A stretch of 64,000 bases of DNA. Origin: Solicoccozyma terricola. Its lineage: Eukaryota > Basidiomycota > Tremellomycetes > Filobasidiales > Piskurozymaceae. Under the pieces are notes generated by a model. The model made no database searches. It was not told the DNA's origin and was given only the letters and a program-made list of their open reading frames with translations. Location: contig BCLD01000002.1 of the NCBI GenBank assembly GCA_001600875.1, positions 869,134 to 933,133 of the forward strand. Direction: 5' to 3'. How positions within the stretch are numbered: position 1 is the first letter of the stretch; each line of letters starts with the position of its first letter. The position numbers were made by a program, and so were the translations under genes. Below are positions 1 through 10,867 of this stretch, one piece after another.

Positions 1-1896
1 TCGAAGTGTATCTATCTCCAAGTAATGCCCTTCCATTGGTCCCCTCAGCTACACAACCAACTCGACTCCAACCAGCAGGAAGAACGGAATGAGGGGAGGC
101 CATTCCAGCTGTTTCCTTGTAGTTCGCAATCGTGGGCTGTTGAGGGAATTACCCTGGAGTGTCAGCAAATAATAGACTGGTCAACAACACATGGATTGGA
201 CTACTAACCTTTGTACCTTCTCCCATCCAGATCGGGTTGTTTCCAGGCAAGGCAGCCAACGAGTGACCAAGTCCGATATCTTCATCTACCCGATCGTTTT
301 GACCGATACATCCGGATCTGTCCTTGAGGTAGGGTACGAATGGTGGGCAATCTAATTTGAAATGGGAAAGGAGGTATGAGCATATGTTGCAGTTTCAATG
401 CGGAGGAGGGCAGGACGGGGAAAAAGCATACTGGTCAATACACCACCGACCCCATTGTCCTTATTACAGTCCGTGATAGCATTTTGAAGGACGTTGACGC
501 CGTCGATCGTTGGCCAACCACTGATAAAGTCACCGTGGAAGCCGTAACCTGTGGTGTCACCGTTTGAGAGGACCTGGCGCATGGAGCCAATAGTTGGTAA
601 AGGATTTTTTTTGGAGGGTGGGGCTGTAGGATAACTCACGTAGTTTGTCGCACCCTCGACGCTGAGAACACCGAGGTAGTGGGGAAGAATGTAAGGATTT
701 GGTTAAACGGGTAGATATCGAAATTCAAAAGGATCGCGTACAAAGGGAATCTAGGATTGGAGCAAAAGATCCCCGAGTGCAAAACATTTAGCATCGGGTA
801 AGTGACTTTGGATATCCCGAGCAACTCACTTTCCGACCTCGTAGAAGAATTCGTAAAAGAGCTGCATCACAGCAATGGCTGCCAGACGAAAAAGACTGCG
901 TCAAGAGCTGGAAACGAAATCTAGGACGTTCTGTTCACACTCACGATGAGAGGGTGGGCAGACACCGCCATTTACACCTCCGCTTGGCCAAGTCATGTGA
1001 GATCTGTGATCCTCAGAATCCAGACGTCCGTCACTGCAAGTGGGGAAGTTGACCTGGAGTTTCATTTCGATGAGTCAGGATGATGCAAGACAAGAAATAC
1101 CTATTGTGTACATACCTGCATTCGCCAAGTCTGGCAAGGAACCTCGAAGAACGAGTTGCGTTGCTCATATCGTGGGTCGCCTGCTGTTAAGTCTCGATGT
1201 CTGTCAGTTGCAAATAAAGGACACACGCAGACTGAGATCCTCACCAGGGTGATCACCCAGGCAGACGAAGGAGACCGCTTTGTGATTAGGGTCACTCTCG
1301 TTGAAGGTCCTCCTGTTCGGGTTCCCGGAGACCATCCGGTGACCCTCTTTGAAGGCTTGCGGCGGAGCATCGGTGCGTTCTGGAGTTACGGTTCAGTAAA
1401 TCATCTGTGGTCTCAGGGATGATGGGGTGGGACAAAGGCACCCACCAAGATAGTAGGTGTTGGCACCAGTATTAGGGATGAGAGTAAAGCTGTTGAGGCG
1501 GCGCCGCAAATAATTCAACATTCAGAAGAGCTTCCCGTATGTAGAGGGACTCACGCATTGTCATGGTACGAGTAAAGTTGAGGAGTCCTATGCAAGTACA
1601 AATCAGTCAGGATTGACTGAGATCGGATCTCACTGCCGTCAATCTACTCACCAATAAGAACTCTTGTCGATAGAGACCGGAGCCGTGGTGCATTTTGCCT
1701 CCTGAGTAGTCTGAAAGTCCATGGTGGATTGGAAGTTGGACCCGCCAACAATTGCGTGAACATGCCCAGATATTCCTCCTGGGTTGATGATGGGATCAAT
1801 ACGGGTCGCTTGGAGCGGCCCATGATTCAGGATAAAGAACGCAGCAGCAGGTGAAACGGCAATCGATGCCAGGGTAATCAAAGTGGGGACCCTCAT
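1..1896 (-). CDS. Secreted DUF1996 + WSC domain protein (partial, runs off left edge)
   Basis: The first exon starts at 1896 with a hydrophobic signal-peptide-like segment (MRVPTLITLASIAVSPAAAF). It continues into the DUF1996 hallmark FILNHGPLQATRIDPI, then HVHAIVGGSNF and CTTAPVSIDKSSYW. A later exon near 540-590 encodes NGDTTGYGFHGDFISGW, another conserved DUF1996 block. An exon around 220-345 encodes CPPFVPYLKDRSGC and QNDRVDEDIGLGHS. A further exon (about 1-155), joined in phase through a CAG acceptor, encodes GWSRVGCVAEGTNGRALLG, the start of a cysteine-rich WSC carbohydrate-binding domain. DUF1996-WSC proteins are fungal extracellular or wall-associated proteins of unknown biochemical role; the family seems to act outside the cell. 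The 3' end is outside the window, so the length and the number of WSC repeats are unknown. Domain assignment is firm; function is not. Confidence 0.85.
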
Positions 1897-2723
1897 ACTG
1901 CTGAAAATGAATGAAAATGAATGAAAATGTCTGCGTCAAGCGGACCGAACGAATGTGATTGTGTTGAGGTGGGTGTTGTGCGAGGAGCAGGGAATTCGAG
2001 TAGTCTCGATGGACATCCCTTTTCACTTGTTCTGAGCGGTAATGCAGAACCCCATGAATGAAGTGTTTCCCATTCTGACCCTTTGTTGGCCGTATGCAGA
2101 TGCACCCCTTCGCTTTGGGATTAGCTTTTGGGATTCGCTTCTGTTGAAACGCTAGGATAGTAATCCTCATGAAGGAAGAAGGGGTGGATGACCTGTTGTC
2201 GATCGAGGGTAGCCGTGCCGTCGACGTGAACCGCCGAGCAGCACTCTCGCTCAAACACGGGGGGGGGAGACAGATTCTCCCACGGACATGGCAATCACCC
2301 ACGTCGCTTCCGTCCTTTCGTGTTTCAACATCTCCTCCCGCTTTCCGACATGCCTTTCATGGTCATGTTACCGCAGGTATAGCGAGGTTCGAGTCAGGAT
2401 CGACGGTCTTCCAATAAGTGGTTGCATTCTGTAGTCGGATACATAGATACAACAATCTTTCCTCATCTACCAATACAGCGTTATCCTCCTGTCCCGTCTC
2501 ATGCCAGCCTCTCAGGCACTCGTGATCGTAATGAAAGTTCGTAATTTGTTTCAGAACCCGGATGTTGCCGTAAATTTCTGTCATGTTGCGCTGCCATTGT
2601 TGTATGTGATAATTCATCGGGCCCTTCTCCTTCGATGAACCATCCTCCAACCGTATCGATCGCTTTCTGGGCTAATTCCGGTCCTTCACGTATAAGGACC
2701 TGTTGATCGCGAGGTTTGCACAA
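1897..2723. other. Intergenic stretch, no supported gene
   Basis: This stretch is upstream of the DUF1996 gene and downstream of the RMD1-like gene. A minus-strand open frame covers about 2363-2650, but it lacks a good ATG, matches no family I recognise, and may be the 3' UTR or chance. A run of nine G lies near 2260. The direct repeat AATGAATGAAAATG occurs just upstream of the DUF1996 start (about 1906-1930), as expected of a leader. Confidence 0.5.
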
Positions 2724-4442
2724 TTAGTATAAAACATATGATAAGTCGGGGTCTCGGACTGAACCCACAATGCAGACTTCGACCGCAATGAGAGCAATGA
2801 TGATCAGCTCCATACGATGACCTGACGCCTGTTCCGCAAATGTTCCCGTATTTCAATAAGCAAAATTCCTTTTATATCAACCTTGAGCCGCACTTACCTC
2901 AGTCAACAGCGCTCTCAGGGTACTCTGAACCTCATTGGCGTAGTCGACTTTCTGGTTGACGGCGTCTATCCGTTCTTTAAGCTCGAATTCGGTAGAAACG
3001 GAGTCAAAGTAGGCTAGTTTGAGAAGGTGAATGTAAGTTCAACTGGGCAACATTTCTCTTCGTATATGATTCCCTGAAGCTCACCTTCGAGATCTGGCTC
3101 GGACCAATAGATCTGTAGTCGGCCATCAAGAGGTCAGCTCTCAATTCAAAGCTCTTTCCGAATCGCCTAATCACTTACCTCCGGTGTATCCTCCAGCCCT
3201 CCTCCCCTGAAATTAACCGCTTCCCTCAGCATCATCAGCTCTCCAATCTTCTTGATCACCATTTCTCTCTTTAAGGGCTGTTTGCCGGACGACGCCAACA
3301 TTCTAGGTAATTTCGATACGCTCGCCAAATGGGATTCTAATTTTGCTTCTATGGCTGAGAGTGCGGATGATCGCGCGAGGGCGAGTGATAAGGTGTATCG
3401 AGTAAGTAGGAGGGCGTAAGATGGGTTTGGAGGAAAGGTGGTCAATTTAGGTGGCGAGCCGAGGATGATCAGATCTCCCTTGATCAGGGTTTCTCTTTGA
3501 ATGATGATGAACACCGTAAGCCGTCAGGTATTGCCGTGGGATGAGGATGGCGGGGGGCACTCACTTTGTAGGATCCACCACAAAATCCACTTCCTCAGTA
3601 TGAATCTCCTCATATCTCCCACTTTCAACGTTCATTCCCCTTCTTCCACTCATTCTAATAACGTGTTTTAGGAATGCAGCACCCTGAACTCGACTCAATC
3701 CCCATGTAACGAAAGAACCTGATTTGAAGACCCATATTTCTCCCAGCTGACCTTGGCCAAATGCAGATGACGGAATGGGTTGGCGGTCGAAGGATGATGG
3801 TGATGTGGTGGTGGTGGTGGTGGTGGAAGAGGAGGAGGAGGCGGATGAGGAGGAGGAAGACGTAGGCAAGGTGGAGAATGATTGAAGCCAGAATTCGGAA
3901 TTTGGCGAGGTGGGGCTGGTGTCTTCGGCAGATAGGGAAATGACAATCGCTTGATCGTCTTCGATCCCTTCGGGAGCGAGATTGAAAGGAATGTCAATAT
4001 TTCTCAGGTTGACTGATAATGCTGCTAGGTCGTATCGCTCCGCTGTGGAGTACGAGATGCACTCCAAGACGGGTCCTCGTGTTGGCGGCGGGTTATCACG
4101 CAGGTTCTGAGATGCCGCTGCTTGTCGACGTTTGGTGGTTTTGGGAGTGGGTCCTGAACCTAGCTTTTGGCGAGGTGGTGGTGGATTGGCGGTAGAAGAT
4201 GCATTGGAGCGCAGTATCTCTTCCAGACGAGCGTGTACTTGCCGGAGCTCGGCCTTGGATGTATCCCGTGGAGACGAGGTCGAGCCGGTGATGTTGGACA
4301 ACATGTCTCTAAGTTTGGAAGCTTCATTTCGGAGGAAGTGGGGTGCGGCGGTGGATTGGAGGCGGGGTAACGGGGTGGAAGTGAGTGTTTGGCGAGACAA
4401 GGTGCGTGGTATGGACCGTGATATTGCATAACGTATGAGCAT
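2724..4442 (-). CDS. RMD1/RMND1-type DUF155 protein, probably mitochondrial inner membrane
   Basis: Five exons are supported. The N-terminus (MLIRYAISRSIPRTLSRQTL) is rich in Arg, Ser and Thr with no acidic residues, like a mitochondrial presequence. The central DUF155 region includes ERYDLAALSVNLRNIDIPF, EIWVFKSGSFVTWGLS and EEVDFVVDPTK. Later exons give ETLIKGDLIILG, then IYWSEPDLE, then the coiled segment ELKERIDAVNQKVDYANEVQ. The last exon ends with the hydrophobic tail HRMELIIIALIAVEVC typical of the family, and a stop at 2724. Family members (yeast Rmd1/Rmd8/Sad1-interacting factor 2, human RMND1) are membrane proteins; RMND1 supports mitochondrial translation. A Ser/Thr/Pro-rich insertion (about 3800-3870, poly-Ser then poly-Thr) splits the conserved part. 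Which paralogue this is cannot be told by eye, so no symbol is given. The start at 4442 is the first ATG of the long open exon. Confidence 0.85.
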
Positions 4443-4527
4443 GGTGGATGGTGGTGGATGGTGTATGGATATATATCATCGAATCGAATCGAGTCAGGCT
4501 CTTGCAGTTGAAATGAATCTCGGGGAT

Positions 4528-4533
4528 CACGTG
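4528..4533. promoter_or_regulatory. CACGTG element upstream of the RMD1-like gene
   Basis: A palindromic ATCACGTGA-type box sits 86 bases upstream of the RMD1-like start codon at 4442. It matches the core bound by Cbf1-type bHLH factors in fungi; the factor here is inferred only. Confidence 0.4.
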
Positions 4534-4593
4534 ACATTTGTCGCCACCGGGTGGCAAACCCTGACAACCCTGGCAACATTCATCTGTCCCACA

Positions 4594-6558
4594 TCATGTC
4601 TCCCGCGGTCTACTCCTCGACTGTGACTCATACTCCGCCTTCCTCGGCCCCCTTCTCTCCGGGTCTCTTCCTCTGATATCATCTCTGTCGCTCAGCCCCT
4701 CCTCACTCACGCTGTTTCGTTCCAGCTCCCTCTCCGCCAACTTGTTCAACGGCTCTCCACATGCGCATTTCTCAAAGTTGACATCGTTTTTACCGCCATC
4801 AAAAAGGGTAAGCCGTTGTTGAGTCATTGATTCTTCGTAGGTGGGGATTTGAAAGTTGACTTTGATGCATGCGCACTGGAGGTTGGAGAAGTCCGTCAGC
4901 CAGATATGGGGTAATACATACTTCGTCGCACCCACGGATGGAATTAGAACAGTCATTTGCAACTCTGCGCGTCTTAATTGACCAGGTCCAGGCTCGGGTA
5001 ATGGATTTCCAAACGCATCTTCGTTCTCAATTGAAAAGAAGACGTGTAAGCTGAACTCGTTTTTGACTCGGATTGGCGTGATGGTCCTGATATTTTAACC
5101 CCTTTCATTAGCTAATACGTACGGGACATCCGCGAAAGGTTATAAAGTACTCACCCAGGGCACGTCGACGGTCGCAGTCTCTTCTCATCCGGCAACCTTG
5201 CCAATTCCTCAATGGCCCAGTTGAATCCACTCATTTGTCCATCTCCTTTCCCAGACCATAACGGCCGCCAACTTTTATCCCTTTCCTTCCTTGGTCCAAT
5301 CGATCCTTTCTCAACGACCAGCATGCCAATCGAAGGAAACACCGTCTCTTCCTCGTCTGGTCTTCTGGGTGATTTCAACGAGAACGTCTGCAGGATATAC
5401 AGTCGAACCGCCTCAATGACGGCGCCCTTTGGCGGTTCGTCGACGAGCGCACACCGGAGCTTGACGTATGAACCTACGGCGATAGCATCGGACTGGAGAG
5501 ACCATCGTAGCACCCCTAGACCTGGTATCGAGTTGTTGGAGGAAAAGTCCAAAGAGATGGCTTCTGGTTTATCGGATGGGATAGGTAGGATCCAGAGGTC
5601 TTTGTGTGCTTTCATATTACCTTGGAGCCATTTGAGGTCGGTGTGAAGGTTTAGACCGACGAGAGATATAGGCTCTGTAGAGGAGGTTGATGGAGACATT
5701 GAAGGGGAGTCGAAGGGCGATCCTGAAGGTGCGGTTGTGCGTGACGGGGATCGGTCTCGAGAGTGTGATACCCCCATCCCCATACCGGTCGGTGGACCAC
5801 TTGATCTCATGCGTTCATGAGATGTGGAACGTAGTGGAGGGCGTGGTGATGGTGATCGCGATGCGGACGGTGTTGTGGGGTTTGAGGTGAAGAAACTACC
5901 GAACCGTTTGGGTGGTTGACCGATTAGGACGGCATCTACTCGATGGGTTACACGACCGTATGATGTTCGATCGAAGCCTGCGATGGTGGATGGAACTACA
6001 AAGCTGAAGTCGAATCTGTGGTATAAGGAATGTCAGCAAGGGGTGGCCACGGGGGACTACCTCGAGGAGAAATGTTAGACCGCTCCACCCTCACCGCTGT
6101 GGACCAGCATCCAGCCGCAACCCATCGACCTCATCCCCAATCTCCAAAGCCTTTTCGTATATCACATCATCTTCCAACATTTGATTCGGGAAGGCCAACC
6201 TGGCTTCGCAAACAAACTTGACTACCAGCTTCTTTGCTCTCCTCGGCTTGGCGAGATGAACGATGACGACACCTGTCAATACGTAGTCTGTTCGCGGACT
6301 ACGGTTCTCATATGAACCGACGTAATCTTCAGGAGGGTCAGGATGGACCCAACCGTTGTAGTCGGACGTGCGAAGGACGGTGAGGGTGTTGGGTTTGGTA
6401 CCCCGTGCGAGCTCCTCGGGGTCCGTGAGGGTGCTCATGGATGTGGTACTTGGTGATCCCTCAAGTCGGTGAGATACTGGTGACGATCTTTTCCCCCAAC
6501 TTGAACTTTTTTCCCCGATCTCGGTGTTGTGCCTGGCTGGCACGCGGAATCTGAATTC
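4594..6558 (-). CDS. Arrestin-like (alpha-arrestin) protein
   Basis: The translated exons carry the two-lobe arrestin pattern. The N-lobe has YVLTGVVIVHLAKPRRAKKL and VKFVCEARLAFP (exon about 6091-6558), followed by the segment FDFSFVVPSTIAGFDRTSYG in the next exon. A Ser/Pro-rich linker (RSPSRTTAPSGSPFDSPS, about 5700-5780) follows. The C-lobe has GSYVKLRCALVDEPPKGAVI, VRLYILQTFSLKSPR and, near the end, LQMTVLIPSVGATKYVLPHI with FSNLQCACIKVNFQIPTYEE. Alpha-arrestins recruit ubiquitin ligases to plasma-membrane transporters and receptors; no PPxY motif was noticed in the exons read. The first exon is uncertain: the frame is open only back to about 6558, where TGA precedes GAATTC, and the initiating ATG must lie on a short upstream exon. 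The coordinate given is therefore the limit of supported coding sequence, not the true start. Confidence 0.75.
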
Positions 6559-8116
6559 TCAGCGGTCAGCTATATCTACCGGTAGAGGGTAAGTGTGGTG
6601 ACATCGCTCGCTCTGCTGCCCGTACCATGATGCAACGGATGGCTCCAGCCAACCAACGCTGAGTGACTCTAGGGCTAGGGGTCTTATCACCGAATCATAG
6701 TTATGCCCGGCCAGTACAGGAAGTGATCGTACATCGCAGACCCCAGTCCACCCCCATACTACTGCATTCCACAGACCCCTCCCAAACCGGTCCTCCTGCC
6801 GGGGTTTCTTTTCTTATCTGTTCTTTACTTTTCTTTGAACCGGCCCTACCAGAGTGGACGCACTGCTATCTATACCTGCGAACACGGAGACGGCGGACTA
6901 AGACGATAACGCGCCGATAGAACCCCAGCCGGAGGACGAGATCCGCGGCGGAAAAAGATGGAATATCATCTTTAACCCGGCTCATGTGGCCGAGGAGAAT
7001 GGGACTTGTGTAGGCCGGAAACATGTGGATTGAGAGAAACCCCAGCCTATCTCTAACGAATTTTCATGACAGCGAGAACAGGTGGGGACGATTCTTTTCT
7101 GAAAAAGAAAAAAGAAGGAAAAAAACCTCCGCGTCCCACTTCTCCTGCTTTCTCGCAGATCCCAACTCCGGCGTCCCGGTGCACATGTTTCGAAATATCA
7201 CGACTCGGCATTCCCAACTAGATACGCTCGTCATCATCACTCTGGATTCTATCGCTGTCACCCAATGATCATCCGGATACGCTGCTCGTTAGGGACTGTT
7301 CGTGTGGACGTTGATCAGGAGATGAGAGTGGCATCGTTGAGAGGTCGAGTGGGTCTTGACATTTGTTTTTTCACCGCGTTCAATGGTTTAGTTGACATGC
7401 ATTTACATTTCTACCCTCCTCGATCTAGATATATGAAATGTGGCCTGAGACGAGCGAACATGGAGCGAGTTTGAGATTGAGGAGAGAAGGAGTGAAGAGG
7501 AATATGTTGACGAGTAAGGACGGTGGGATGTCGTTGTCTCAATTGGGAATCGAGTTAGTATCATGTATGGAGTTTTGCAAATTGTCGGGCAACAGCTTAC
7601 GGACTGAGAGGGCTCCCGCAGACATGGCGATATGTTGTACCTCGATTGGCAATCGAATATGAAGATGAGATCACGGCAAGTCGTTGAAGATGGTAAGATC
7701 AGCAAAACGAGGTTGGAGAGTAGGAGGGGATAGCGAAGCTGATATGATTGCGATACTACAATGTTTTAGACACCACTCAGACTCCCACTGAGTCCTCGTA
7801 CGTTTCTATGAGTGTCCCTACGCGATGGGGATCACATGCGGTGATGTATTCCTGCATGAGACGGTTGTGGGGAGGAGGAGGAGGAGGAGGGTGATGGTTG
7901 CGGTGGCGGTGGCGGTGGCGATATTATGTTAATCACGTGTCATTTGTAATCTAAAGAATCGAGATTCGGAGTTCCGGATGAAAGGGTTCCAGAGACATCC
8001 ATCCCCGCAGACCCTTTAGATATCTATGCTCGGTGAGGGGACGCAGAGAGCAGACACGTCCACCGACGCACCGTCTCACAAAGCAGTCACTCCATACATA
8101 CATACAATCATCCACC
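6559..8116. other. Intergenic, divergent upstream region of the arrestin-like and ALDH-like genes
   Basis: About 1.5 kb with no convincing exon on either strand. It probably holds the missing first exon of the arrestin-like gene near its left end. Short purine-rich GGA repeats lie at about 7868-7892 and a GCGGTG repeat at about 7900-7920. Stop-free frames here are short, start at non-ATG codons and have no recognisable content. Confidence 0.5.
7934..7939. promoter_or_regulatory. CACGTG element upstream of the ALDH-like gene
   Basis: AATCACGTGTC lies 178 bases before the start codon at 8117. This is the same core found upstream of several other genes in the window. Confidence 0.35.
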
Positions 8117-9933
8117 ATGCCATCAGTCTCAGCGTCAACCAAAGAACGAGATCATCCAGCGGAGAAGAGCGTCCGTGAGGCTGTTGAAGAAGCACACGGC
8201 GCGTGGGTGGATGGACGAACGGCGAATGTCATCTTCAAGCACAAACAGTTGCATACCTTATTCAGTAAGTGTGTGCCATCGGGACTTCAGGTCGGGATTG
8301 GCAATTGAGGCATTCATGCTTCGCCTTCTCCGTCACCTTTACATAGCCACATTGCAGGCACACAGCGATGTCCTCCTATCAGCTATCTCTAGCGACTCTG
8401 GTACCTCCCTTTCGACTGCACAAGTTGAAGAGGAGCTCGCATACACCCTCCAAACAATCCTCAAAGTATTGAGCAAGTTCCCTACCAACCTCTCAAAGGT
8501 GGCGATCGAGGCTGCTACCCACGCTTCAGTTTCCGAGGCTGGGAGTCAGTTTGAACTGGGAGGTGGCGTCGTCGTGATCATGGGAAGTGTAGCTCGTGAG
8601 TACCACCCACCACATGGCTGTCGTAGGGGGCTCTGCAGTGCTGATGGCGATTCGTATTGCTAGACCCTATTGCTAGTCTGTTTGTACCCTTGGCTCAAGT
8701 TTTGGCGGAGGGTAACTCGGCGGTTGTGAATGTATGTTCTTCGGCCCTGTTTTTTTCGACCAATGAGGCGCTTCGCACTGACAGATTACATATGCAATAC
8801 AGACACCTCCATCTCTTCCGACTTACCACACTGCTATCCTCAAGTGTTTCAAACGCCGACTTGACCAATTTGCAGTCCAATGGACAAGCGTCAATCCTAC
8901 TGTGTTGAATCACGTTCCCACCGAACACGTCTTTGCCGTCGTTCACCAACACGCTGGATCTTTAGTACTGTCACCCACGGCTTTCCCACCTCGTACGATT
9001 GTTCTCAACAATGCAGCTGTACCGGTGATTGTGGATCAAAGTATCATGCCGTACGGAACTACTTGGAATCTATCGACTGTGAATACCCCTCAACCGGTTA
9101 TCGACGTCGCCAAGCACATCGTTCAAGCTATTCCATCACCTGGATCCAACAATTCTTCTTCCTCATTCACTCCTACATATCTTCTCGTCCATGAGAACAT
9201 CTCTGAACCACTGGTTCATACTCTTAGGTCTTTATTGCCAGCTTCGTATCAACCAGAAATCCTCCCGTTAACTGCGATTTCAGATGTCCTGCACGGCATC
9301 ACAGCTGGATCACTCGATTATCTCCCGGTTTTTAAAGTAACGACACTTGATCTCGCTTTGGATACTGTTGTTGGGGATCTCGGAAGGGACGGACAGGGTC
9401 AAGCGGGAGTGGCATACGTCTTTGCGAAGAGGGAATTTGGAGCTTATGCGGCGAATATGTTGAGGTCTCAGATGGTGTATGTGAATGAGATCCCTGGGAA
9501 GGCTATTGGTGAGTCATAAGTTCTGCGTGTCCTAGGAGACTGGGAACGTGAGGGCCTGATGTTGACCGACAACGCGAACTCCAGCGTTAGGACCTTATCA
9601 ACACCCATCAGATTTCTCCTTCTCCTCCGCTCGTCATCTCCATATCCGCAAGCTATCCCCTTACAAGGCCACTTCCCTCGTTCCATACAAGGCTCTAAAA
9701 GCCAAAGCGTACTACCAGAAGCCTGGTTTCCGAATAGATTTCTTCGGTGGTAGTGAGTTACCCCCCCTCTCCCGGTTCTGGTTGGCGTAAAAGGTGGAAT
9801 GCTGATTTGGGACGCTTTTCGATCATCAGGCTTCATGTTTGCTGCAGGGACATTCGTGGCTTGTCTTGTTGGAGCAACTGGGTTTGGAGTGTTCAAAGTA
9901 GTAGCAGCTGCTTGGGCTGCTTATCGGCACTGA
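8117..9933 (+). CDS. Divergent aldehyde-dehydrogenase-fold protein with C-terminal membrane anchor; likely catalytically dead
   Basis: The start ATG is in a good context (CCACCATGC). The N-terminus (VREAVEEAHGAWVDGRTANV) resembles the first helix of class-3/fatty ALDHs. PIASLFVPLAQVLAEGNSAVV corresponds to the ALDH stretch PLVGAIAAGNxVVxKPSE, but the Lys-Pro-Ser is lost. RTIVLNNAAVPVIVD sits where active enzymes have TLELGGKSPxxVD, so the general-base Glu and the Gly-Gly are replaced. NNSSSSFTPTYLLVHENI sits where NSGQxCxAPDYxLxxxxI is expected, so no nucleophilic Cys is present. The last exon gives GFMFAAGTFVACLVGATGFG and FKVVAAAWAAYRH, one hydrophobic span like the tail of membrane-bound ALDH3 enzymes. 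The alignment is by eye. Inferred role: a membrane-anchored pseudoenzyme. The gene is not obviously broken, since the junctions I checked keep frame. Confidence 0.7.
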
Positions 9934-10219
9934 AGCTTTCAATGGGGAGAGTTGGGTGTTGTACTGTTTTGGTAGGATATTTTTTGAACATGGAGTTTCT
10001 ACTTATTTCTCATCGATCACTTGACATCATAACAACAAGAGTAGACTCTTGAGGCACATTGGAACAGATTGGTCAATACAGCCTCTATGAATTAGGCTGT
10101 ATTGCACATGAGAGGGTTTCGCCTCGTAAACATCTACTCGATGATCTTAGCCTCCAGGATCTGCGTCGATTGCGGACGACCACAGTGTCAGCACGTTTTA
10201 GTTCTATTTCAGTACATTT

Positions 10220-10586
10220 TCACTCGAAGTTGTAACTCGCCTTCTTTCCAGTCTTTGCGATCTTGGCTTTGACGTCCTCCAACGTCAGAGTAGAAGGAAT
10301 GGAGGGTCCCCATACGTCTGCCGACTGAGTCTGGAGGGATACGTTGAATGAGTTTGCTATTGGATATTGTCACACCCAACGAGGACAGAAAGTGGTGCGC
10401 AAGACGGAATTGTACGATTCAGTGAGGTGATCGATGATAGTCAATCAAAACGTGCTTGAGACTTCGGGTCCACTTACGCTCTGGGACGTTCTTCTTAAGC
10501 ACTCGCTCGACGGCTCCCGAACAAGCAGCACAGGTCATCTCGACATCGAAATGGTAGTATGGTTTGACTGGTATTTGAGGGTCCAT
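10220..10586 (-). CDS. ATX1: Cytosolic copper chaperone ATX1 (HMA domain)
   Basis: Two exons (10586-10478 and 10356-10220) join in phase to encode 81 residues, close to the 73 of yeast Atx1. The HMA copper-binding loop reads EMTCAACSGAVERVL, containing the MxCxxC metal site (MTCAAC). It is followed by LKKNVPE and, after the intron, by the second half of the fold and TLEDVKAKIAKTGKKASYNF, with the conserved Lys-rich last helix. Atx1 carries Cu(I) to the P-type ATPase Ccc2 in the late Golgi for loading of multicopper oxidases such as ferroxidase Fet3 and laccases. The gene is divergent from ETP1 across 281 bases and convergent with the ALDH-like gene. The start was chosen because it puts the HMA domain at the usual distance from the N-terminus. 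Confidence 0.9.
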
Positions 10587-10867
10587 GATGGCCAGGGTGA
10601 GGATGTCAGACGCAGACGAGGATGTTGTGTGGATGTAATGGATTTATGTATGGGCTGGAGGTTGATTAGCAATAGGCTGGAAAGTGACGAATTCGAAAGG
10701 TGCACCGCGGATTTTCGGGGATTCGTCACCAAACCCACCAGCCACCTCCCTCAACCAACCTACCTCGACCACCCACACACCCTCTTCATTCACAATCCAA
10801 CGAGCTCGCTCTTCGTCGTCATTCCTTCCTTCCGCACCATCGCAATGTCCATCCTGCTGCTACTGCA

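Noticed and set aside
2363..2650. Minus-strand open frame between the DUF1996 and RMD1-like genes
   Set aside because: No ATG at its apparent start, no recognisable domain, and it sits just 3' of a complete gene.
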